Positions 1 to 5,772 are shown, numbered from the stretch's first letter. The stretch: 9,387 bases of DNA from CAZXCK01 sp964639225 (GCA_964639225.1 CAZXCK010000152.1:1-9387), one strand, 5' to 3'. Program-made: numbers and translations. Notes: generated by a model from the sequence alone, not told the origin.

Positions 1-5
1 TAGCA

Positions 6-46
6 CGCCCTTACGATGGCGCGTAAGGGTGGCGTATACGCCACCC
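6..46. repeat. Two overlapping inverted repeats (possible upstream-gene terminator)
   Basis: Seen directly: CCCTTACG (8-15) pairs perfectly with CGTAAGGG (22-29) around a 6-nt loop, extendable by a G-T wobble and C6-G31. Overlapping it, 27-46 is a perfect 20-bp palindrome (GGGTGGCGTA and its complement). The two stems share 27-29, so as RNA they could not both form fully. No clear U tract follows, only a mildly T-containing stretch. It may be the terminator of a gene left of the window, or a DNA palindrome for a dimeric protein. The sequence does not decide between these. Confidence 0.5.
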
Positions 47-135
47 GCTTCCTGTTGCCTGCTGCACTCATGTTTTATGCCGGGCTACGAGGGTCCGCCC
101 CCAAAGTCGAATGCCCCCGTACCCCCCAAACACCT

Positions 136-174
136 GCGACATTCGCCGCAAACTGACGTATACTGATAATATCA
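136..174 (+). promoter_or_regulatory. Putative promoter of the membrane-protein pair
   Basis: GCGACA (136-141) lies 17 bp before TATACT (159-164), giving a 4/6 and a 5/6 match to the sigma-70 hexamers. A second -10 candidate, GATAAT, sits at 165-170. An 11-bp palindrome, TGATA-A-TATCA (164-174), overlaps the -10 region and could be an operator. The leader to ATG 207 would be about 35 nt, with a GGAA ribosome-site candidate at 197-200. The region is AT-rich compared with its surroundings, which supports a promoter, but no start site can be proven from sequence. Confidence 0.4.
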
Positions 175-206
175 ACTGACCGTTCAGGGGAAATACGGAA
201 ACCTAC

Positions 207-1097
207 ATGATCCGCTATAAACGCAATCATACACTATGGCTGCTGGCACTCAGCATCATGACGGCGCTGGTGGTGGTGGCGGGCGGTGTCACCGCCGAGG
301 TGCAGGCGCTGGTGATGGGCCTGTTTATGGTCGCGCTGGCTGGCTCGTTTATCGACTTCCAGGCGATCACCGGCACCCGCTTCACCGAGGCGCTCCAGCA
401 GCATTCGCCGCTTAACCGCAGCCGGGCCAGCGTCGAGGCGCGCGAGGCGCTGTCTCGCGCCGCGACTCGCGGCGGCCAGCGCTTTGACGACCTGCAGCTC
501 ACCGATGTGGGGCTGATCGCCACACAGAGCAGCAGAGAGGGCATGGCCATGCGACGTACGCGCACCATCTCCAAAGACGACGACGGTGTGCGCCCGTTCA
601 TCACGCTGCACGTCCCGGCCAGCGAAGCCGACCGCAGCGCCAACATTCGCTACGAGATTATCGACCAGACGGGGCGCGAGCAGTACATCCACGAGATGCG
701 CGTCTACCTGCGCGAAGGCGAGATGAACGTGCTGGCCGATAATCATCTGCCGCTGATGACCAACGACCGCATCGCTGGCATGGGCGAATGTGACCTGCGC
801 GTGTACATCAACGGCGGGCTGATCGGCGTGCATACGTTTTCGCTGACGGCATCGTATGAAGAACGGCGGCAGCGGTTGCATGGGAGCCAGCATTTCGTCA
901 CCGAGAGTGACGAGGACGCATATGAGGATAACCCATTCGTGGATGACCGGGACGAGCGCAACCCATTCGTGGATGACCGGGACGAACGCAACCCGTTCTC
1001 GCGCCAGGGCCGCGATGCCCCGCTGACGCTGGAAGAACTGCTGCGCAAATCCGGCAGCAACCGCAGCGGCGACCAGTCAAAAGACGTTCCGTTTTAG
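207..1097 (+). CDS. Two-helix membrane protein with cytosolic beta-rich domain, paralogue of the next gene
   Basis: Not a family I recognise. The 296 residues begin with a basic N-terminus (RYKRNH), then two hydrophobic helices at about 10-30 and 33-52. The positive-inside rule would put both termini in the cytosol. Residues about 95-215 form a beta-rich domain with alternating hydrophobic strands (VRPFITLHVP, IRYEII, DLRVYINGG, GVHTFSL) that looks Ig-like. Residues 215-296 are charged and probably disordered. This tail holds NPFVDDRDER twice (242-261) plus a third NPF (262-264), and ends in PLTLEELL (272-279). The following gene aligns across the beta domain and repeats the C-terminal motif as MSLDDLL, so the two are diverged tandem duplicates, 20 nt apart and probably co-transcribed. 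A membrane-anchored adaptor is conceivable, but function is unknown. Confidence 0.85.
   Translation: MIRYKRNHTLWLLALSIMTALVVVAGGVTAEVQALVMGLFMVALAGSFIDFQAITGTRFTEALQQHSPLNRSRASVEAREALSRAATRGGQRFDDLQLTDVGLIATQSSREGMAMRRTRTISKDDDGVRPFITLHVPASEADRSANIRYEIIDQTGREQYIHEMRVYLREGEMNVLADNHLPLMTNDRIAGMGECDLRVYINGGLIGVHTFSLTASYEERRQRLHGSQHFVTESDEDAYEDNPFVDDRDERNPFVDDRDERNPFSRQGRDAPLTLEELLRKSGSNRSGDQSKDVPF
930..998 (+). repeat. Two-and-a-third copies of a 30-bp in-frame tandem repeat
   Basis: Copies at 930-959 and 960-989 differ at one position (GAGCGC versus GAACGC). A partial third copy covers 990-998. Each unit is exactly ten codons, NPFVDDRDER, so copy number can change without shifting frame. The repeat lies in the acidic tail of the first membrane protein. 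The near identity of the DNA points to recent duplication by slippage. Confidence 0.9.
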
Positions 1098-1117
1098 CCT
1101 GTTAGGGATGTGTCTGG

Positions 1118-1951
1118 ATGTTAAAGAATCTGTCTGGCAATGAGCGCGCTCTGGCGCTGCTGCTGGGTTTTCTGCTGATTATCGGCCTCATGGATGCGGT
1201 GCCGCTGCTGGGCTTCCTGCTGATTATCTTCGCCGTGATGTACGCCTCACGCAGCGGCGGCAGCGCAGGCACGGTCGATGTTGGCCGGCGGCGCAGGCCG
1301 GACGTCGTCGTACGCCAGCAAAACAGCGCCGCCGAGCGTCCGCGCCGGTCTCAGGCGGAGCGCGTACAGGCCCACGCCATCGCCGCTGTGCGCCAGGCCG
1401 GGCTGAACCCCAACACGCTGCCGGTGCTGCCGGTGGACATCGGCCTCATCAGTTTTCACGGCGATACCGATCCGGTGGTGCATCGCAACTGGCCGCTGGA
1501 CGACGACTGCGACTACATCCAGCCGTTCGTCGAACTGCGCGTGCCGCAGGCCGCCACCGGGCGCGTGCGCTTTGAAATTGTGGACCGGCGCGGCGAGGTG
1601 CTGTTCGTCCACGAAGAGAACTACGAACTCAAGCGCGGGCGTAACTTCGTGATGCCGGCGGCGCGCCTGCCCATCCACGACGAGCGCGCCCTCGACGGCG
1701 ACTGGAGCCTGCGTGTCAGCGCCGACGGCGTCCGCCTGGCCGATCATCAGTTTGAGTGGACAACGTCCAGCAGCGGCATCGACCGGCACATCGGCGAGGA
1801 CGGCGAGATCAACAGCGAGCTGCGTGCCGTGCTGGCGCAGTCTCGCTTGCAGCCCATGAGCCTCGACGATCTGCTGGGCGACGAGGCCGACGACGACGAC
1901 GAGGCCGCCATCTACTTCGTGGACGAAGAGGCGCGGCGGTCGCAGCGTTGA
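1118..1951 (+). CDS. Two-helix membrane protein with cytosolic beta-rich domain, second paralogue
   Basis: A 277-residue protein of no recognised family, starting at ATG 1118 after a weak TAGGGA-type ribosome site. Two short hydrophobic helices (about 12-24 and 28-45) each contain LLGFLLII. The following stretch is strongly basic (GRRRRP around 57-62), which predicts that the soluble part faces the cytosol. Residues about 103-215 align with the upstream protein: DIGLIS with DVGLIA, IQPFVELRVP with VRPFITLHVP, VRFEIVDRRGE with IRYEIIDQTGR, and LRVSADG with LRVYING. The tail has MSLDDLL (247-253), matching the paralogue's LTLEELL, then a run of Asp/Glu (256-263). The transmembrane part and linker are not conserved between the two, so selection seems to act on the beta domain and the C-terminal motif. 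Probably an operon with the upstream gene. Confidence 0.85.
   Translation: MLKNLSGNERALALLLGFLLIIGLMDAVPLLGFLLIIFAVMYASRSGGSAGTVDVGRRRRPDVVVRQQNSAAERPRRSQAERVQAHAIAAVRQAGLNPNTLPVLPVDIGLISFHGDTDPVVHRNWPLDDDCDYIQPFVELRVPQAATGRVRFEIVDRRGEVLFVHEENYELKRGRNFVMPAARLPIHDERALDGDWSLRVSADGVRLADHQFEWTTSSSGIDRHIGEDGEINSELRAVLAQSRLQPMSLDDLLGDEADDDDEAAIYFVDEEARRSQR
1160..1228 (+). repeat. Near-identical 24-bp direct repeat encoding LLGFLLII in both helices
   Basis: The segments 1160-1183 and 1205-1228 match at 22 of 24 positions and are offset by 45 bp (15 codons). Both encode LLGFLLII, one in each predicted transmembrane helix of the second membrane protein. The two mismatches are synonymous third-base changes. 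The helical hairpin could have arisen by internal duplication, or the match may partly reflect low-complexity leucine codons. Confidence 0.7.
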
Positions 1952-2023
1952 ATCGAGGCTGCATCACCCCTGCCAGCCGAACATACAAACCAACCGATAA
2001 CTTTTCTCCAACCCGTTGTTATA

Positions 2024-2051
2024 GAACAAATATTCTGATTTGTGCTAAGAT
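2024..2051 (+). promoter_or_regulatory. SOS-box-like operator overlapping an extended -10 promoter
   Basis: GAACAAATATTC (2024-2035) matches the Gram-positive type LexA box, GAAC-N4-GTTC, at 7 of 8 specified bases. The flanking A and T extend the dyad to AGAA-N6-TTCT. Ten bases downstream, TGCTAAGAT (2043-2051) fits an extended -10 element (TGn plus TAAGAT, 4/6). The box occupies the -35 position, where a bound repressor would block RNA polymerase. A transcript from here would start near 2058, excluding ATG 2050 as the start codon. Box and regulator lie about 55 bp apart, which suggests autoregulation or LexA control. This is inference from pattern alone. Confidence 0.5.
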
Positions 2052-2091
2052 GGGTGATGTGTTTAGATTCTGTTACATCATGGTGAAACGC

Positions 2092-2352
2092 ATGACCCAC
2101 AACCCACAGCCACCCAGGGAGTGTCGAACCGGGCGCGACGCCAACGCCGACTGCGTGCTGGCGTTTATTGCGCAGTACATCCACACTCACGGCCATTCCC
2201 CCAGCCAGCGAGAGATCAGCGTGGCCTGTTTCATGTCGCGCTCCAACGTCGTGCGCTATCTTGATCTGCTCGAAGCCTGGGGGTACATCCGGCGCGAACC
2301 GGGCGTGCCGCGCACCATCAGCCTGATTCCGCAGGAGCCAGGGCGTCTCTAA
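2092..2352 (+). CDS. LexA-type winged-helix DNA-binding protein without peptidase domain
   Basis: An 86-residue protein that is essentially only the LexA N-terminal DNA-binding domain. Helix 1 covers about 20-32 (CVLAFIAQYIHTHG). SPSQREIS (36-43) matches the LexA pattern of Pro-x-Arg/x-Glu-Ile. The recognition helix is about 49-63 (SRSNVVRYLDLLEAWG), and the wing is about 66-79 (IRREPGVPRTISLI). The S24 autoprotease and dimerisation domain of true LexA (about 200 residues) is absent, so it cannot be inactivated by RecA-stimulated self-cleavage. The chosen ATG has GGTGA five nt upstream; ATG 2080 is an alternative, and ATG 2050 overlaps the predicted -10. Reading frame upstream of 2050 only shadows the previous gene. 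It may be a DNA-damage or stress regulator, or a competitor at LexA boxes. Targets are unknown. Confidence 0.8.
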   Translation: MTHNPQPPRECRTGRDANADCVLAFIAQYIHTHGHSPSQREISVACFMSRSNVVRYLDLLEAWGYIRREPGVPRTISLIPQEPGRL

Positions 2353-2365
2353 AACGCCCCGGCTC
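2335..2365. terminator. Hairpin between convergent genes, possible bidirectional terminator
   Basis: GAGCC-A-GGGCGT (2335-2346) pairs with ACGCCC-C-GGCTC (2354-2365): 11 base pairs plus one A-C mismatch, with the 7-nt loop CTCTAAA. The hairpin contains the stop codon of the LexA-like gene (2350-2352) and ends 21 bp before the stop of the convergent acetyltransferase gene. No U tract follows on either strand, so it is not a textbook intrinsic terminator. Its position still suggests it ends or protects both transcripts. Confidence 0.6.
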
Positions 2366-2385
2366 GCAGCGGAAAACAAGCGTAC

Positions 2386-2952
2386 CTAACGCGCGTCGTC
2401 CGGTTGGTCGCGCCACTCGGACGCCAGCAGACCGAACAGAACCAGGTCGTGGCGCTGGCCGTCGCGTTCGATGGCCTGGCGGAATGTCCCCTCGTGCGTG
2501 AAGCCCAGCCGCTCGTAGAGCGCCAGCGCGCGCGGGTTGTAGCTGAAGGCGGTGAGCTGCACCCGGTACAGATTCAGCTCGTTGAACGCGAAGTTGAGGA
2601 TGAGGCGCATGGCCTCGCCGCCGTAGCCCTTGCCGCGCTGGGCCGGGTCGCCGATGCCCAGCCCGATCCAGGCCGTGCGGTGCGTCCACTGAATCTCGTC
2701 CAGTTCCAGCCAGCCGAGCAGCTTGTCGCTCTCCACCGGGCGGATGGCGAAGATGAACACGTCCTTGTCCTGGTTGCGTTCGTCCAGCCAGCGCTCCCAG
2801 TGCGCTGCCGGGCGCGGATGAAAGGGCGTGCCGTCGAACAGGCGATGAAACTCGCTGTCGTGGTACCAGTTAGCGATCTGCGCGGTATCGGATGGGTTGA
2901 GCGCCGTCAGGCGAATCTGGCTGCCGGTCAGCAGCCGCCGCGAGAGTTCCAT
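2386..2952 (-). CDS. GNAT-family N-acetyltransferase (RimJ/RimL or SpeG-like)
   Basis: A 188-residue cytosolic acetyltransferase that would transfer acetyl from acetyl-CoA to an amine: a protein N-terminus, polyamine or small molecule. The acetyl-CoA pyrophosphate loop is QRGKGYGGEA (about 109-118), the family's Q/R-x-x-G-x-G/A motif. It is followed by the helix AMRLILNFAFNEL and by NLYRVQLTAFSYNPRALALYERLGFTHEGTFR. That Asn-x-x-Ala-x-x-x-Tyr-x-x-x-Gly-Phe pattern is typical of the RimJ/SpeG branch (Acetyltransf_3). Length is normal for a single domain. ATG 2952 has a good ribosome site, GGAGA (2961-2965 on the complement), nine nt upstream. It is convergent with the LexA-like gene and transcribed alone. 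The substrate cannot be told from sequence. Confidence 0.9.
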   Translation of the reverse strand: MELSRRLLTGSQIRLTALNPSDTAQIANWYHDSEFHRLFDGTPFHPRPAAHWERWLDERNQDKDVFIFAIRPVESDKLLGWLELDEIQWTHRTAWIGLGIGDPAQRGKGYGGEAMRLILNFAFNELNLYRVQLTAFSYNPRALALYERLGFTHEGTFRQAIERDGQRHDLVLFGLLASEWRDQPDDAR

Positions 2953-2983
2953 GATCGTTATCTCCGTATCGCCAATTCCCTGT

Positions 2984-3045
2984 CTTATACTTTAACAGAG
3001 CTTAACTTAAGCGTCTTGCATCTTATCAAATGATTATGGTAAACT
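2984..3045. promoter_or_regulatory. Divergent intergenic promoter region with a 13-bp palindrome
   Basis: On the minus strand TATAAG (2984-2989) is a 5/6 match to a -10 box, placed about 30 nt upstream of the acetyltransferase start, with no good -35. At that -35 position lies GCTTAA-C-TTAAGC (3000-3012), a perfect odd-length palindrome suited to a dimeric repressor. On the plus strand TTGCAT (3016-3021) and TAAACT (3040-3045), spaced 18 bp, are a weak promoter candidate for the 3068-5772 operon. The stretch 2980-3060 is clearly AT-rich against its neighbours. No gene is seen in 2953-3067. Confidence 0.4.
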
Positions 3046-3067
3046 GGCATTCACAAACCAATTGTCC

Positions 3068-3226
3068 ATGAGATTTATCACAAGCAGCGTGTTAGAAGAC
3101 ATCTCCGAACCTCCCCGAAGTACGAATCCGACAAGCGCATCCCTGATGCTCTGCCGGTTGGCGCTTGCCACGACCGGCCTTTTGGGATTCCTCATCGCGC
3201 TCAGTAGAAGGGAATCAATCACTTGA
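3068..3226 (+). CDS. Possible 52-residue single-pass membrane microprotein
   Basis: ATG 3068 opens a 52-codon frame. Residues 1-25 are polar, then LCRLALATTGLLGFLIALSRR (about 28-48) is a plausible transmembrane segment flanked by arginines. Its stop TGA (3224-3226) overlaps the TTG start of the next gene as TTGA, the arrangement typical of translational coupling. Against it: there is no strong ribosome site, third-position GC is only about 60% (lower than neighbouring genes), and I recognise no homologue. It may instead be a non-coding leader of the CNNM/CorC gene. An opposing frame at 3034-3222 on the minus strand is less convincing. Confidence 0.35.
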   Translation: MRFITSSVLEDISEPPRSTNPTSASLMLCRLALATTGLLGFLIALSRRESIT

Positions 3227-4584
3227 GCGAAGACAGTTTATCCGGTCTGCTTATCGTACTGCTGCTGATTGCAGCCCAGTCGATCATCACGCTGGGCTAT
3301 GCGGCACTGGTCAACGCACGCACCGCCCCCCTGCGCGACCTGGCTACCGACGGGAACACCCGCGCCCAACGCGCCATCAACCTGATTACCTCCAAGAGCC
3401 TGACGGTCACCTACCAGCTTCTGTCGATCCTGATTGCCTTTGCCATCGCCGGCCTGACGGTGCTCAGTGTGGGCGCGCCGCTGCTGGATGCCAACCCCGC
3501 CTGGATGCCAGAACTGATCTATCCGCTGGCGCTGCTGCTGGTGGCCCTGCTGCTGGTCATTCTCGGCGCCATCGTGCCGGAAGCCGTCGGCACGGTGTAT
3601 GCCAACAGCCTGGTGCTGTGGTCCGCCGACCTGCTGCGCCTGCTGATGCTGGTGAGCACGCCGCTGGTGACTGTCGTCCTGTTTATGAGCCGGGCGCTAT
3701 CCGCGCTGTTCAGAAGCAGCAGCGTGGTCAACACCATCACCGAAGAAGAGATCATGACGCTGGTGGACGCCGGGCATACCGGCGGCACCATCGAAGAAGA
3801 AGAAAAGGACATGATCTACTCTGTGCTGCAACTGGACCAGACGCGCGTCAGCGAGATGATGGTGCCGCGCATCGACGTGGTGGCCGTCTCCATCAACGAC
3901 TCGCTGGCCAAAGCCTGGGAGACGTTCGTCGAGTCTGGTTACTCGCGCATCCCGGTCTATGGCGACAATCTGGACGATATCAAAGGGCTGCTGTATGCCA
4001 AAGACCTGCTGGCCCACTGGACCAACGGCTACGACCCGGAAGGCCCCCTCACCGCGCTGATGCGCCGCGCCTACTTCGTCCCGGAGAGCAAACGCGCCGA
4101 TGAGCTGCTGAAAGAACTCCAGGCGCGCAAGGTTCACATGGCGGTCGTCGTCGATGAGTACGGCGGCACGGCGGGCCTGGTGACCATCGAGAACATCATC
4201 GAGGAGATCATCGGCGACATCCAGGACGAGTACGACCTCAACGAAGAGGACGAATACGAGCAGACCGGCCCCGACGAATATATCGTCGACGCCAGCATGG
4301 ACCTGGACGACTTCAACGAACTGCTGGAAGTGGACCTGCCCACCGACGACAGCGACACGCTGGCCGGGCACATCTATTCCGTGCTGGGGCGCGTGCCCAT
4401 CGTCGGCGAGAAGCTCGACGACGAGCATCTGGCGATTGAGGTGCTGTCGGTCGATGGCCGGCGCATCCGCAAGCTGCGCGTGACGCGCAAACACCGCGAG
4501 GAAGACGGCGATCCGGTCAAAGACGGTGCCAGCGGCGATTTGCTGTCGCCGCCGGGAACAGACGGCGGACGTGACTATGAGTGA
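3223..4584 (+). CDS. CNNM/CorC-family (UPF0053, 'hemolysin C') membrane protein with CBS pair
   Basis: A 453-residue protein with the standard order: DUF21 membrane domain (helices about 7-29, 61-84, 97-118 and 128-163), CBS pair, CorC/HlyC C-terminal domain. EMMVPR (about 211-216) opens the first CBS motif, GYSRIPVYGDNLDDIKGLL follows, and VVVDEYGGTAGLVT (about 306-319) is the hallmark of CBS 2. The C-terminal domain covers about 350-425. The family moves or senses Mg2+ and divalent cations at the inner membrane, with nucleotide bound to CBS. Oddly, the membrane domain has lost family signatures: the first-helix acidic position is Tyr26, and the GE-x-x-PK motif reads GAIVPE (115-120). Transport may be altered. 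TTG 3223 is chosen because TAG at 3205-3207 closes the frame upstream and AGGG (3209-3212) is a ribosome site. It heads the cdd-recO group. Confidence 0.9.
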   Translation: MSEDSLSGLLIVLLLIAAQSIITLGYAALVNARTAPLRDLATDGNTRAQRAINLITSKSLTVTYQLLSILIAFAIAGLTVLSVGAPLLDANPAWMPELIYPLALLLVALLLVILGAIVPEAVGTVYANSLVLWSADLLRLLMLVSTPLVTVVLFMSRALSALFRSSSVVNTITEEEIMTLVDAGHTGGTIEEEEKDMIYSVLQLDQTRVSEMMVPRIDVVAVSINDSLAKAWETFVESGYSRIPVYGDNLDDIKGLLYAKDLLAHWTNGYDPEGPLTALMRRAYFVPESKRADELLKELQARKVHMAVVVDEYGGTAGLVTIENIIEEIIGDIQDEYDLNEEDEYEQTGPDEYIVDASMDLDDFNELLEVDLPTDDSDTLAGHIYSVLGRVPIVGEKLDDEHLAIEVLSVDGRRIRKLRVTRKHREEDGDPVKDGASGDLLSPPGTDGGRDYE

Positions 4585-4996
4585 CTACACGGGCGCAGAC
4601 ATTTCGACGCTGGTCAGCGCGGCCATCAACGCCAGCCAGCGAGCCTACGCGCCCTATTCTCAATACGTGGTCGGGGCCGCCCTGCTTACCCATACGGGAG
4701 CCATCTATCAGGGCTGTAACGTGGAGAGCGCCGCCTACCCGGCGGGCATCTGCGCCGAGCGTACCGCGCTGGTCAAGGCCGTCAGCGAGGGCGAACGCGA
4801 CTTCGCCATGCTGGCCGTCGTCACCCGCGACGGCGGCTCGCCGTGCGGCGTGTGCCGCCAGATGCTCTACGAGTTCGCCCCGGACCTGCGCGTGCTCATC
4901 GCCGACCTGGACGGACACATCCACCACGACCTGCCCCTGCGTGACCTGCTGCCGCTGGGCTTCGGACCGGCCAACCTGAACGGGGCCGCCCGCTGA
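4577..4996 (+). CDS. cdd: Cytidine deaminase
   Basis: A 139-residue enzyme that deaminates cytidine and deoxycytidine to uridine and deoxyuridine in pyrimidine salvage. The zinc site is complete: Cys59 in CAER with the proton-shuttling Glu61, and Cys90 and Cys93 in PCGVC. GCNVESAAYPAGICAERTA and the N-terminal AYAPYSQYVVGAALL are classic for the short homotetrameric type, and the length is typical. ATG 4577 is preferred over the longer frame from 4526 because its N-terminus (MSDYTGADISTLV) fits the family. It also gives the common 8-nt overlap with the upstream gene; the longer start would run 59 nt into it. Translational coupling is likely. Its position between corC and recO matches a widely conserved neighbourhood. 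Confidence 0.96.
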   Translation: MSDYTGADISTLVSAAINASQRAYAPYSQYVVGAALLTHTGAIYQGCNVESAAYPAGICAERTALVKAVSEGERDFAMLAVVTRDGGSPCGVCRQMLYEFAPDLRVLIADLDGHIHHDLPLRDLLPLGFGPANLNGAAR

Positions 4997-5007
4997 GGAT
5001 TCGCGCC

Positions 5008-5772
5008 ATGCCAACCCAGGAACGCGCTTTTCGGACTCCGGCGCTGGTGCTCAAGCGCCGCGACTTCGGCGAGGCCGACCGTCTGCTGACGGTGGTCACG
5101 CCGCGCTACGGCAAGTTCGATGTCATCGCCAAAGGGGCGCGCAAGCCCACCAGCAGCAAAACGGGCCATGTGGAGCTGTTCACGCGGGTCGATATGCTGG
5201 TCAACCGGGGCCGCGAACTGCACATTCTGAACCAGGTGCAGTTGCAGGAACCCTACCTGCCGCTGCGCGAGGATTTGCAGCGCGGCGCTTACGCCTATTA
5301 CGCCGCCGAACTGCTGGACCGCTTCACCGAGCACGGCGAAGACGACCTGCGCGAACTGTACGATCTGCTGGTGGCCACGCTGGACCGCATCTGCGCCGGG
5401 GACGAACCACGCCTGGCGCTGCGCTATTATGAGATGCGCCTGCTGGATATTGTGGGCTTCCGCCCGGAACTCAACGAGTGCGTCGTCACCCACGAGTCAA
5501 TCCAGCCACAGGACCAGTATTTCAGTTTTGCCGGGGGCGGCGCGGTGAGTCCGCAGGGGGCCGTCCACAGCAGCGCCGGGCTGGTCTCGGTGAGCATGAC
5601 CACGCTCAAGATTCTGCGCCACCTGCAGCGCAGCCCCTACGGACACGTCGCCTCGCTGAAGCTGGCCGACGGCCTGCATGCCGATGTCGAGCGCGTGATG
5701 CAGGGCTATCTGGTGCATCTGCTGGAGCGCCGCCTGCAAAGCGTGGACTTCATCCGCCGCATCCGCCGCTGA
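5008..5772 (+). CDS. recO: DNA recombination/repair mediator RecO
   Basis: A 254-residue RecO, the cytosolic partner of RecR that loads RecA on SSB-coated single-stranded DNA and anneals strands. The N-terminal OB fold (about 8-85) shows ALVLKRRDFGEADRLLTVVT and GKFDVIAKGARKPTSS, both diagnostic. A helical C-terminal domain contains YAAELLDRFTE and LRYYEMRLLDIVGFRPELNEC. The zinc-finger segment is degraded: of the usual two CxxC pairs only Cys158 remains (CVVT). The second pair position reads SPQG (181-184) within GGGAVSPQGA. Zinc binding is therefore unlikely, though E. coli RecO also lacks it. GAGG (4995-4998), overlapping the cdd stop codon, gives a ribosome site nine nt from ATG 5008. The era gene that often precedes recO is absent. 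Confidence 0.95.
   Translation: MPTQERAFRTPALVLKRRDFGEADRLLTVVTPRYGKFDVIAKGARKPTSSKTGHVELFTRVDMLVNRGRELHILNQVQLQEPYLPLREDLQRGAYAYYAAELLDRFTEHGEDDLRELYDLLVATLDRICAGDEPRLALRYYEMRLLDIVGFRPELNECVVTHESIQPQDQYFSFAGGGAVSPQGAVHSSAGLVSVSMTTLKILRHLQRSPYGHVASLKLADGLHADVERVMQGYLVHLLERRLQSVDFIRRIRR

Noticed and set aside
1756..2091. An N-terminal extension of the LexA-like protein back to 1756
   Set aside because: The extension overlaps the second membrane protein out of frame, is Arg-rich, and would run through the predicted promoter and operator.
2092..2952. An HTH-plus-GNAT toxin-antitoxin pair (TacT-like)
   Set aside because: The genes are convergent rather than co-directional, the HTH is a LexA winged helix rather than a ribbon-helix-helix, and the GNAT is a RimJ/SpeG-type protein of ordinary length with its own ribosome site.
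2404..3033. A 209-codon plus-strand frame opposite the acetyltransferase
   Set aside because: It is a shadow of the GNAT gene, whose acetyl-CoA motif and ribosome site are clear on the minus strand.
3034..3222. A 62-codon minus-strand frame upstream of the CNNM/CorC gene
   Set aside because: It starts with GTG without a ribosome site and has no recognisable domain. The plus-strand 52-codon frame in the same stretch has a better membrane segment and gene spacing.
3165..4103. A 312-codon plus-strand frame inside the CNNM/CorC gene
   Set aside because: The other frame has clear CBS and CorC motifs, while this one translates into low-complexity Arg/Ala/Gly/Pro-rich sequence.
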